Shown: positions 6,873 through 14,457 of the stretch, in pieces
Position numbering within the stretch: the stretch's first letter is position 1
How the letters are laid out: each line of letters begins with the position of its first letter
Assembly: GCA_021777535.1 (NCBI GenBank)
Contig: JAJYDN010000023.1
Coordinates: 1-34,107, forward strand
Origin: Pseudomonadota bacterium
GTDB lineage: Bacteria > Pseudomonadota > Gammaproteobacteria > Acidiferrobacterales > Acidiferrobacteraceae
Length of the DNA: 34,107 bases
Direction of reading: 5' to 3'
The notes under the pieces: generated by a model
Databases searched by the model: none
What the model saw: only the letters and a program-made list of their open reading frames with translations
What the model was told of the DNA's origin: nothing
Translations under genes and position numbers: made by a program

Positions 6873-7058
6873 ATGTGCCAGATGGTCGCGGCCGCCGTGC
6901 CCTCCGGACAAGTCCATCCGCCGAGGCGCGAGGCCTTCGGGACGATGGTATTCCCGAAACCCCGTGTGGTGAGGATATCCCCTTATTTTCCAATTCCAGG
7001 GCCGGGGACGGCGGGCCGGGCGGCGTGCTGCATCACCTTGCGTCCTGCCGCGGTTTAA
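6873..7058 (+). CDS. Doubtful 61-residue ORF
   Basis: This frame starts with ATG seven bases after AAGGA, a reasonable ribosome binding site, and reads MCQMVAAAVPSGQVHP onward. The first half uses GC-ending codons as real genes here do; the second half does not. No domain or homologue is recognised. It may be chance in GC-rich DNA. Confidence 0.2.
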   Translation: MCQMVAAAVPSGQVHPPRREAFGTMVFPKPRVVRISPYFPIPGPGTAGRAACCITLRPAAV

Positions 7059-7109
7059 TCGGCCGGCCTGGGGGCGGCAGGGGCATCGTGTCGCCGCCAG
7101 CGCTACAGA

Positions 7110-7138
7110 TTGGCGTATGAAGGAGCGTGGGCTAAATT
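7110..7138 (+). promoter_or_regulatory. Possible glgP promoter
   Basis: TTGGCG (7110-7115) and TAAATT (7133-7138) are separated by 17 bases, each matching four of six sigma70 bases. A start near 7145 would leave a leader of about 175 bases before glgP. This is a weak call based on spacing alone. Confidence 0.3.
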
Positions 7139-7321
7139 ACCCGTTGGCGCTGCCTTTGTGCTGGTCAGGCCGCGGCGGACCGGCCATCATCCGGTGGGCC
7201 GCAGGGCGGTAATGGGACCAGAGGCTGCCGGTTGACCCGCGCGAACCGCCGTAAGCGGTGTGGCACACGCAAACCCGATGGTTCCCGGGCGTGGCAAGCC
7301 TCCCGTTCTGGAATGGTGCCT

Positions 7322-9778
7322 ATGGATTCGTCTTCGCTGTCCGATGCCGTCGAGCGCCACCTGAAGCAGGATCAGCTGCTCACACCGGCTGCGGCCGACG
7401 CACGCGACCGGTTCGAGGCGCTGGCTGGTGTGCTGCGTGATTTCATTGGCGAGCAATGGCTTGCCACTGAGCAGGCATACGAGCGCAACCACCCGAAACG
7501 GCTCTACTATTTGTCCATGGAGTATCTGCTTGGACGCTCCCTGAAGGCCAATCTCGCGAACCTGCGCATCGAACCCCAGGTTCGTGGCCTGTTCGAACGT
7601 CAGGGCATCGAACTCGAGCAACTCGTAGAGACCGAGCCTGACGCGGGGCTCGGCAATGGCGGTCTCGGTCGTCTGGCGGCGTGTTTCATGGACTCCCTTG
7701 CCACCTTGCAGATTCCGGCCATCGGCTACGGCTTGCGCTATGAGTACGGTATGTTCCGCCAGGAGATCATCGAAGGCTGGCAGGTGGAGCACCCCGACAG
7801 CTGGCTGCGTCGTCCCGATCCTTGGGAGATTGCCCGCCACAAGGAGGCGGTGGAGGCGAAAATCCATTGCACGCTGCGGTTCGAGGAGGGAGTGGCGCGT
7901 CTTGCCGATCATCACGCGGCGACACTGCGTGGTATCCCCCATGACCGGCCGATGGTGGGCTTCGGCGGGAAGACGGTCAACACCCTGCGCCTGTGGGAAG
8001 CCAGCTCCCCGGATTACTTCGATCTCAATGAGTTCAATCACGGTGATTTTTTTGGCGCGGTCCACGACAAGATCCTGGCGGAAAATCTGACCCGCGTACT
8101 CTATCCGGATGATGCCACCTCCGCCGGGCGGCATCTGCGCTTTCTGCAGGAATATTTCCTGGTCGCCTGTTCGCTCGCGGATATCGTGCGGCGTTTCCGC
8201 CATGCCGGTGGCGAGTGGCCGCAGTTCGCCGACCAGACCGTCATCCATCTCAACGATACCCACCCGGCAATGGCAGTAGCCGAGCTCATGCGCATCCTCC
8301 TCGATGATGCCCGCCTCGGCTGGGAGGAATCCTGGGGGATCACGGTGCGTGCGCTTGCCTACACCAACCACACGCTGCTGCCCGAGGCGCTCGAGCGCTG
8401 GCCGGTCGAACTGTTCGAGCTTGCGCTGCCGCGCCAACTCGAAATCATCTACGAGATCAACCGGCGTTTTCTTGCGGACGTGCGGGTGCGGTTTCCGGGC
8501 GATGAGGAGCGGGTAGGGCGCATGAGTCTCATCGAGGAGCGGCCCGTCAAGGCCGTGCGCATGGCAAATCTGGCGATCGTCGGTTCCCGCAGCACGAACG
8601 GGGTCTCGGCGATTCACAGTGATCTGTTGCGCGCACACACGCTGCGGGATTTTGCCCAGATGTTGCCCGAGCGCTTCCGCAACGAGACGAACGGAGTCAC
8701 CCCGCGCCGCTGGCTATTGCTGGCCAATCCCGGGCTCGCGGGGCTTTTGACGGAGGTTATCGGAGAAGATTGGGTCACCGATCTCGGCCGCCTTCGCGCC
8801 CTCCGGCCACTTGCGGATGACGCGGCTTTTCGCGCGCGCTTTCGAGCAGTCAAACAGGCGGCCAAAGTCCGCTTCGCTGTCTGGCTGAAGGCCGCGCTCG
8901 GCCAGACGGTCGATCCGCAGTCCTTGTTCGATTGCCAGGTCAAGCGCATCCATGAGTACAAGCGCCAATTGCTCAACGTGCTCCACATCATCGTTCTCTA
9001 CGATCGCCTGCGGCGGGGCGCCACCAACAGCAGCGATCCGGCACGCACCTTCTTTTTTGCGGGCAAGGCTGCTCCCGCCTACACGCTGGCCAAACTTACC
9101 ATCAAGCTCATCAATAATGTTGCGGATGTGATTGACGCGGATCCGGCCGTGCGGGGCCGGCTCAAGGTGCTCTTTCTGCCAAATTACGACGTTACCCTGG
9201 CGGAGCGGATGATTCCGGCAAGTGACATATCCGAGCAGATTTCGACGGCAGGCTATGAGGCAAGCGGTACCAGCAACATGAAATTCATGATGAACGGGGC
9301 GCTCACCATCGGAACGCGCGATGGCGCGACCATCGAGATGGCGCAAGAGGCCGGCGAGGAGAATTTCTTCCTGTTCGGCCTTACGGCCGAACAGGTGCTC
9401 GGTAGCCGCAGCTGGTACGATCCGCACTGGCATTACACGCACGAGACCCAGACGCGCGAGGCGCTCGATCTGATCGCCGGGAATCACTTCAGTCGCGGCG
9501 AGCCGGGAATATTCACACCGATTCTGGATGCGTTGTTGACGCAGGGGGATTACTTCATGCATCTGGCCGATTTGGCGGCCTATACGCGCGCACAGGCCGA
9601 AGTCGCAAGGCTCTATCCCGATCAGGATGCCTGGACGCGGCGCGCGATTCTGAACGTCGCCGGCAGCGGCATATTCTCGAGCGACCGTGCGATCGCCGGT
9701 TACGCCGCCGATATCTGGGATGTCAAACCCTGCCCCGTTTCCGGGGGTACGGCAGGCGGCACAGGGCCTTTTGCGTGA
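7322..9778 (+). CDS. glgP: Glycogen/starch/maltodextrin phosphorylase
   Basis: The 818-residue protein (E. coli GlgP 815) belongs to glycosyltransferase family 35 and releases glucose 1-phosphate from alpha-1,4-glucans using phosphate. Landmarks in order are YYLSMEYLLGRSL near 60, GNGGLGRLAACFMDSLA near 108, VKRIHEYKRQLLN near 540, and the pyridoxal-phosphate site GTSNMKFMMNGALTIGTRDG with Lys654. The start is uncertain: ATGs at 7313 and 7322 both lack a strong ribosome site, and an upstream extension to 7232 is arginine-rich and unlike the family. The next gene on this strand is pgm, which uses its product, but about 560 bases separate them, so they are probably not one simple operon. Confidence 0.95.
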   Translation: MDSSSLSDAVERHLKQDQLLTPAAADARDRFEALAGVLRDFIGEQWLATEQAYERNHPKRLYYLSMEYLLGRSLKANLANLRIEPQVRGLFERQGIELEQLVETEPDAGLGNGGLGRLAACFMDSLATLQIPAIGYGLRYEYGMFRQEIIEGWQVEHPDSWLRRPDPWEIARHKEAVEAKIHCTLRFEEGVARLADHHAATLRGIPHDRPMVGFGGKTVNTLRLWEASSPDYFDLNEFNHGDFFGAVHDKILAENLTRVLYPDDATSAGRHLRFLQEYFLVACSLADIVRRFRHAGGEWPQFADQTVIHLNDTHPAMAVAELMRILLDDARLGWEESWGITVRALAYTNHTLLPEALERWPVELFELALPRQLEIIYEINRRFLADVRVRFPGDEERVGRMSLIEERPVKAVRMANLAIVGSRSTNGVSAIHSDLLRAHTLRDFAQMLPERFRNETNGVTPRRWLLLANPGLAGLLTEVIGEDWVTDLGRLRALRPLADDAAFRARFRAVKQAAKVRFAVWLKAALGQTVDPQSLFDCQVKRIHEYKRQLLNVLHIIVLYDRLRRGATNSSDPARTFFFAGKAAPAYTLAKLTIKLINNVADVIDADPAVRGRLKVLFLPNYDVTLAERMIPASDISEQISTAGYEASGTSNMKFMMNGALTIGTRDGATIEMAQEAGEENFFLFGLTAEQVLGSRSWYDPHWHYTHETQTREALDLIAGNHFSRGEPGIFTPILDALLTQGDYFMHLADLAAYTRAQAEVARLYPDQDAWTRRAILNVAGSGIFSSDRAIAGYAADIWDVKPCPVSGGTAGGTGPFA

Positions 9779-9790
9779 TGTGCGGCCTGG

Positions 9791-9988
9791 TCATCGGGTT
9801 TCCCTGTTTTCCGCGCGCCACGGGAGGACTGTTTGCGCGCAGGGCGGACCGGCCTCAAGCCGCGTGAGGTGATGCCAGACGCACCACCCGGCAAGGCGGG
9901 GCGGGACAGCAGGACGGGCGGCTCTTGCGCACCAATGGCAATGCAGGCGCCTGTCCGCCACGGCCAGCCGGCGTGCGGCTGCGCGCAT
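9791..9988 (-). CDS. Doubtful 65-residue Cys/Trp/His-containing ORF
   Basis: The frame starts at ATG 9988, eight bases after GAGG, and contains RLHCHWCARAARP and GWCVWHHLTRLEAG, a spacing reminiscent of a small metal-binding protein. About 72 percent of codons end in G or C, close to neighbouring genes. It is antisense to the glgP-pgm gap and ends 13 bases beyond the end of glgP. I recognise no family, and random reading in GC-rich DNA remains the main alternative. Confidence 0.28.
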   Translation of the reverse strand: MRAAARRLAVADRRLHCHWCARAARPAVPPRLAGWCVWHHLTRLEAGPPCAQTVLPWRAENRETR

Positions 9989-10340
9989 GTCGATCGCCTC
10001 GAACGAGGTGGCGGTGCCTGCGCGGGTATGCGCCCAAGCGGATCTGCCAAAGGGCCTGGGCGGCGCGTCCTTTCATGAGGGCAATCCCCCGGGAGAGACC
10101 GCCCGTATGTCTCGCCATGGATGGTAGCGCGAATGATGATCGGCCCGACCGTTTCCGGCGGGTGGGTCCTGCGGGTTTTGCGGAGGGCGGTTGCGGCCCG
10201 GCGTAACCGGTGCCCACTTCTTTCGCCAACCCGGTACGCCCGGCATCCCCGGCTGTCGTCATGGTCTGCAGAATGCCGTGGTTTGCCTGTGTAACGACTG
10301 GATGAACAGATACGCAGTCCCGGCATGGGAGAGCGAACAG
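9989..10340. other. Intergenic region before pgm
   Basis: About 350 bases separate the possible small gene and pgm. Several overlapping frames are open on both strands, as expected at this GC content, but none shows a domain or a convincing ribosome site. I see no clear sigma70 promoter or intrinsic terminator. Confidence 0.4.
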
Positions 10341-11993
10341 ATGAAGATCGACGCGCGCGCAGGGCACCCGGCCACGCCGGATATGCTCATCGACATAGGC
10401 GAACTCGAGCGCGCCTACTACGAACGCAAACCGGACCCCGGTGAGCCGGCCCAGCGCGTGCAATTTGGTACCAGCGGACATCGTGGATCATCGTTGGATG
10501 GCACCTACAATGAGGCGCATATTCTCGCGATCGCGCAAGCCGTGTGCGATTACCGCAAGGCACAGGGCATCGACGGATTGCTGCTGATTGGCAAGGATAC
10601 CCACGCGCTGTCGGCGCCCGCCGAGCGGACGGCCATCGAAGTGCTGGCAGCGAACGGCATGGACACGGTTTGCGCGCAGGGTGCCGGCATTACACCGGTG
10701 CCGGTTATCTCCCACGCCATCGTGACCCGCAATCGCGGGCGCCTTGCGCATTTGTCCGATGGCCTGATCGTTACGCCATCACACAATCCGCCGCAAGACG
10801 GCGGTTTCAAATATAATCCGCCGCATGGCGGCCCGGCGGGCACGGCAGTCACCGCATGGATCGAGCGGCGGGCAAACGAATTGCTCACCGATGGCAATCG
10901 CGGCGTCCGGCGCACGCCGTATGCAACCGCCCGCAGGGCGGCCACCACGCATACGGCCGACTTCATCACCCCGTATGTCGAGGATCTCGGGAGCGTGATC
11001 GATATGGCCGCGATCCGTGCCGCAGGACTGAAGCTCGGGGTCGATCCGCTCGGTGGCGCCGCGCTGTATTGCTGGGAGCCGATCAATGGGCGTTACGGGC
11101 TCGATATCGAGGTGGTGAACAGGAAGATTGACCCGCAATTTGCGTTCATGACACTCGATCACGATGGGAAGATTCGCATGGACTGTTCGAGTCCGTATGC
11201 GATGGCACGGCTCGTGGGGCTGAAGGACCGGTTCAGGATCGCGTTCGGCAATGACCCGGACGCTGACCGGCACGGCATCGTGACCCCCTCCGAAGGACTG
11301 ATGAATCCCAACCACTTTCTGGCGGTGGCCATAGACTACCTGCTCACCCATAGGCCCGACTGGCGATCCGGCATGCAAGTCGGCAAGACCGTGGTCAGCA
11401 GCAGCCTGATCGACCGGGTCGTTGCCCGCCTGCACCGGCAGCTTTACGAAGTGCCGGTCGGTTTCAAATGGTTCGCCGAGGGGTTGCTCGCGGGTTCTCT
11501 GTGCTTTGGCGGCGAGGAGAGCGCCGGAGCGAGCCTGCTGCGGCGGGATGGGACGGCCTGGACCACGGACAAGGACGGACCGGTGATGGATCTGCTCGCC
11601 GCCGAAATCACCGCAGTTACCGGCGATGACCCAAGCGCGCACTATCGACGGCTGACCGGTGTGCTGGGGACGCCTTACTACACGCGCATCGATGTGCCGG
11701 CGCAGCCGTGGGAGCGGGCCGCGCTCGCCACACTCGGGCCGCAAGCCGTACCGGAGACGGAGCTCGCTGGGGAGCCCATTCGCGCCAAATTCACGCAAGC
11801 GCCGGGCAACTCCGCCGCCATCGGCGGGCTGAAGGTGATCGCGGAGAATGGCTGGTTCGCGGCCCGCCCCTCTGGTACCGAGAATCTCTACAAGATTTAC
11901 GCCGAGAGTTTTCGTGACGGCGCTCACCTAAAGAGTGTGGTGCGGGAGGCAGGGGACATTGTGCATCGCGCCCTGGCCAAGGGGCGGGAATGA
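10341..11993 (+). CDS. pgm: Phosphoglucomutase (alpha-D-glucose phosphate-specific)
   Basis: The 550-residue protein follows E. coli Pgm closely from memory. It has [12 protein letters not shown] near 36, the phosphoserine loop [11 protein letters not shown] with Ser147, the metal loop [11 protein letters not shown], the sugar-binding [10 protein letters not shown], and the phosphate-binding [12 protein letters not shown] near the C-terminus. It interconverts glucose 1-phosphate and glucose 6-phosphate in the cytoplasm, so it connects glgP to glycolysis or, in reverse, to glycogen and envelope sugar nucleotide synthesis. The ATG at 10341 is chosen because GGGAGA sits eight bases upstream and [11 protein letters not shown] aligns with the family start. 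The longer frame from 10191 adds 50 unlike residues. Confidence 0.97.
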   Translation: MKIDARAGHPATPDMLIDIGELERAYYERKPDPGEPAQRVQFGTSGHRGSSLDGTYNEAHILAIAQAVCDYRKAQGIDGLLLIGKDTHALSAPAERTAIEVLAANGMDTVCAQGAGITPVPVISHAIVTRNRGRLAHLSDGLIVTPSHNPPQDGGFKYNPPHGGPAGTAVTAWIERRANELLTDGNRGVRRTPYATARRAATTHTADFITPYVEDLGSVIDMAAIRAAGLKLGVDPLGGAALYCWEPINGRYGLDIEVVNRKIDPQFAFMTLDHDGKIRMDCSSPYAMARLVGLKDRFRIAFGNDPDADRHGIVTPSEGLMNPNHFLAVAIDYLLTHRPDWRSGMQVGKTVVSSSLIDRVVARLHRQLYEVPVGFKWFAEGLLAGSLCFGGEESAGASLLRRDGTAWTTDKDGPVMDLLAAEITAVTGDDPSAHYRRLTGVLGTPYYTRIDVPAQPWERAALATLGPQAVPETELAGEPIRAKFTQAPGNSAAIGGLKVIAENGWFAARPSGTENLYKIYAESFRDGAHLKSVVREAGDIVHRALAKGRE

Positions 11994-12031
11994 GTCCCGT
12001 GGGCGGCGGTTCGCCCCGCGATCGTGCAGGT

Positions 12032-12054
12032 GGACGAGGACGGACGAGGACGGA
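12032..12054 (+). repeat. Short tandem repeat downstream of pgm
   Basis: The 10-base unit GGACGAGGAC occurs twice in a row followed by a partial third copy (GGA). It lies in the 250-base gap between pgm and the tRNA gene, which otherwise shows no recognisable gene or T-tailed hairpin. Confidence 0.85.
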
Positions 12055-12244
12055 TCCGGAGGGTTGGGCACCGCGGCGGGGGTCGCCTGGGCCGGCGCAC
12101 CCGGGCGCCCTTGGGTTTTCTGCCGATCACGGCTGCGCTGCATGCGGACGCGGTGAATGGGGTTGCGCTGCGGAAATCGCGCTTTTGCAGCGGATCAGGA
12201 GGCGTGCCTGTCACACCGTTGCAAGGCGTCCAGGAAAGCTTGTG

Positions 12245-12321
<77 letters not shown>

Positions 12322-12335
12322 CCAGAAGGTCGCAG

Positions 12336-12363
12336 AGTCTACCACGTTCCCTGCCAATGGCAA
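12336..12363 (-). promoter_or_regulatory. Promoter of the initiator tRNA gene
   Basis: On the minus strand TTGCCA (12363-12358), a 16-base spacer and TAGACT (12341-12336) with an upstream TG (extended -10) precede the tRNA. The start would be near 12329, giving an 8-base 5' leader. The region after the -10 (CTGCGACC) is GC-rich, a discriminator typical of stringently controlled stable RNA promoters. Confidence 0.65.
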
Positions 12364-12379
12364 GCGTAACCGCCAGTCG

Positions 12380-12408
12380 TTGAAGCTTTGCTCCCGAAAG
12401 CTTATAAT
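12380..12408 (+). promoter_or_regulatory. Sigma70 promoter of the rimP-nusA-infB operon
   Basis: TTGAAG (12380-12385), a 17-base spacer and a perfect TATAAT (12403-12408) form the best sigma70 promoter in the window. Transcription would start near 12415, about 54 bases before the rimP ATG, and pass through the hairpin at 12434-12455. Confidence 0.85.
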
Positions 12409-12433
12409 TTCGTTTATCGAACTTTTTCAAATG

Positions 12434-12455
12434 AAGTGGGCGCAGGCCCACTTTT
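12434..12455 (+). terminator. Terminator-like hairpin (attenuator candidate) in the rimP leader
   Basis: AAGTGGGC and GCCCACTT form a perfect eight-base stem around a GCAG loop, followed by TTTTGCGTTT. It lies after the promoter and before the rimP start, so it would act on the operon's own transcript. NusA, encoded downstream, changes pausing and termination at such hairpins, so feedback attenuation is plausible. The broken T-run suggests partial, not full, termination. Confidence 0.65.
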
Positions 12456-12468
12456 GCGTTTATAGGCC

Positions 12469-12924
12469 ATGGAGAAGCGGATTCAGGTAGAGCGGTTGCG
12501 GACGCTGATCGAGCCCGGCATCAATCGGCTGGGTTATGAGGTTGTGGACGTCGAGTACATCAGTGGCCAGAAGGTGTTGCGCATTTACATTGATGCGCCG
12601 GAAGGTATCGATGTGGAGGACTGCGCGAAGGTGAGCCGCCAGGTCAGCGCCCTGCTGGATGTCGAGGATCCCATTCCGGGCCAGTATAGCCTGGAGGTGT
12701 CGTCGCCGGGGCTCGACCGGCCGCTGGCGCGCGCCGAGGATTTTACCCGCTTTGCGGGCGCGAAGGTCAAGATCAGGACGGTCCTGCCCGTAGAGGGGCG
12801 GAAGAATTTTCAAGGGCGACTGGTCGGGCTGCGCGGAAACAATGTGGTCGTGATGACCGATGAGGAAAGTTTTGATCTCGCCCTGAATAACATCGAGAGG
12901 GCGAGACTTGTGCCCGACCTCTAA
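12469..12924 (+). CDS. rimP: Ribosome maturation factor RimP
   Basis: A 151-residue protein of typical RimP size. The N-terminal alpha/beta domain contains GYEVVDVEYI and IDAPEGIDVEDCAKVSRQVS; the central LEVSSPGLDRPL near 77-88 is the family signature; a C-terminal SH3-like domain follows (FQGRLVGLRGNNVVV). RimP binds the 30S subunit during maturation. It is first in the operon with nusA and infB. The ribosome binding site before ATG 12469 is weak (AGG only two bases away), so translation may be inefficient or rely on the leader structure. The gap to nusA is 18 bases. Confidence 0.96.
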   Translation: MEKRIQVERLRTLIEPGINRLGYEVVDVEYISGQKVLRIYIDAPEGIDVEDCAKVSRQVSALLDVEDPIPGQYSLEVSSPGLDRPLARAEDFTRFAGAKVKIRTVLPVEGRKNFQGRLVGLRGNNVVVMTDEESFDLALNNIERARLVPDL

Positions 12925-12942
12925 GAGGGGGCGGAGGTGGCG

Positions 12943-14448
12943 ATGGCAAACGAGATTCTGCAAGTAGTTGAAGCCGTATCGCGCGAAAAGAATGTCGACC
13001 GCGAGGTGATATTCGGCGCGCTGGAAGCGGCACTGGCGACGGCGACGCGCAAGCGTCATCGCGATGACATCGATGCGCGGGTGTCGATTCACAGGAAAAC
13101 CGGCGATTACGATACGTTCCGGCGGTGGCTCGTCGTCGACGACGACGTCGAGACACTCGCGTTTCCGGAACGCGAGATGCGTCTGTCGGAGGCGCGGGCC
13201 CGGGACCCCAATGCCGAGGTCGGCGGTTATGTCGAGGAGCCGCTCGAGCCGGTGGAGTTCGGCCGCATCGCCGCGCAGGCGGCGAAACAGGTGATTGTGC
13301 AGAAGGTGCGCGAAGCCGAGCGCGAGCAGATCGTCAACCAGTTCAAGGATCGCCAGGGCGAACTCGTGACCGGGGTCGTCAAGCGTCTCGAGCGTGGTGA
13401 TGCGATCATCGATCTTGGTAGCGCCGAGGCATTGCTTGCCAAATCGGCGATGATTCCCCGCGAGGGCCTGCGGCCGGGCGACCGGGTGCGCGCCTATCTG
13501 GAGGATGTCCATTCGACGCCGCGCGGTCCGCAGCTGTTTCTAAGCCGTGTCGCCCCGCAATTGCTGGTCGAGCTTTTCAAGCTGGAAGTGCCGGAGGCAG
13601 GGGAAGGCCTGATCGAGATTCACGGAGCGGCGCGGGATCCGGGGTTGCGCGCCAAGATCGCCGTCAACTCGAAGGATCCGCGCATCGACCCGATTGGCGC
13701 CTGCGTGGGTATGCGGGGGTCGCGCGTACAGAGCGTGTCCAACGAGCTGGGCGGCGAGCGTGTGGACATCATCCAGTGGTCGCAGGATCCGGCCCAGTTT
13801 GTCATCAATGCATTGGCGCCAGCCGAGGTTTTGTCCATCGTGGTCGACGAGGAACTGCGTAGCATGGACGTCATTGTCGATGAGGCGCAGCTCTCGCAGG
13901 TCATCGGGCGGGGCGGGCAGAATGTCCGCCTGGCATCGGAGCTGACCGGCTGGGAACTGAACATCATGACCGAAGAGACGGCCTCGGCGCGCGGACAGAG
14001 CGAGGCAACCAATGCCATCCAGATGTTTGTGGAGATCCTGGGTATCGACACCGCGACGGCCGAAATCCTCGTACGGGAAGGTTTCATGAGCCTCGATGAA
14101 GTGGCTTATGTCCCGAAACAGGAAATGATGGCGGTCGAAGGTTTGACAGAACAGCAGATCGATGCCATGCGCGATCGCGCACGTGATATCCTGCTTACGC
14201 GCGCCATCACGCTCGAAGAGAAAATCGATATGGCGGAACCGGCAGCGGATCTGCTTGCCATGCCGGAAATGGATGAACATACGGCGCGTGTATTGGCGAG
14301 CCATGGAATCAAGACCATGGAGGAGCTCGCCGATCAGTCTGTCGATGACCTGATCGGGATCATCGAGGGGCTGAGCGAAGACAGGGCACGCGCCCTGATC
14401 ATGGCGGCGCGTGCGCCGTGGTTTGCGGACGAGGGCCAGGGGGCCTAA
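12943..14448 (+). CDS. nusA: Transcription termination/antitermination factor NusA
   Basis: The 501-residue protein has all NusA domains in order: the N-terminal RNA polymerase-binding domain (ATATRKRHRDD, DYDTFRRWLVVDD), the S1 domain (VTGVVKRLERGDAIIDLG near 140), two KH domains (AVNSKDPRIDPIGACVGMRG near 245; VIGRGGQNVRLASELTGWEL near 320), and two C-terminal acidic helix-hairpin repeats (ILVREGFMSLDEVAYVP; SHGIKTMEELADQSVDDL). This full-length form is like E. coli NusA (495). ATG 12943 is selected over the in-frame GTG 12937 because GGAGG (12933-12937) lies five bases before it. It controls pausing, termination and rRNA antitermination, and may act on its own leader hairpin. Confidence 0.98.
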   Translation: MANEILQVVEAVSREKNVDREVIFGALEAALATATRKRHRDDIDARVSIHRKTGDYDTFRRWLVVDDDVETLAFPEREMRLSEARARDPNAEVGGYVEEPLEPVEFGRIAAQAAKQVIVQKVREAEREQIVNQFKDRQGELVTGVVKRLERGDAIIDLGSAEALLAKSAMIPREGLRPGDRVRAYLEDVHSTPRGPQLFLSRVAPQLLVELFKLEVPEAGEGLIEIHGAARDPGLRAKIAVNSKDPRIDPIGACVGMRGSRVQSVSNELGGERVDIIQWSQDPAQFVINALAPAEVLSIVVDEELRSMDVIVDEAQLSQVIGRGGQNVRLASELTGWELNIMTEETASARGQSEATNAIQMFVEILGIDTATAEILVREGFMSLDEVAYVPKQEMMAVEGLTEQQIDAMRDRARDILLTRAITLEEKIDMAEPAADLLAMPEMDEHTARVLASHGIKTMEELADQSVDDLIGIIEGLSEDRARALIMAARAPWFADEGQGA

Positions 14449-14457
14449 TCGACACAG

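Larger units (their letters stand above)
6768..7321. other. Intergenic region between fnr and glgP
   Basis: This 554-base gap contains no gene I recognise. It holds one doubtful small ORF (6873-7058), a weak possible promoter (7110-7138), and a GC-rich imperfect hairpin near 7172-7201 (ACCGG / CCGGT core) without a T-run. No FNR-type box and no intrinsic terminator for fnr are visible. Confidence 0.5.

Noticed and set aside
7187-8638. Long minus-strand frame over the glgP start
   Set aside because: Antisense shadow of glgP; the glgP protein is unmistakable.
11994-12244. Small open frames between pgm and the tRNA gene
   Set aside because: All are short, overlap each other and a tandem repeat, and lack a domain or coherent start; one runs into the tRNA gene.
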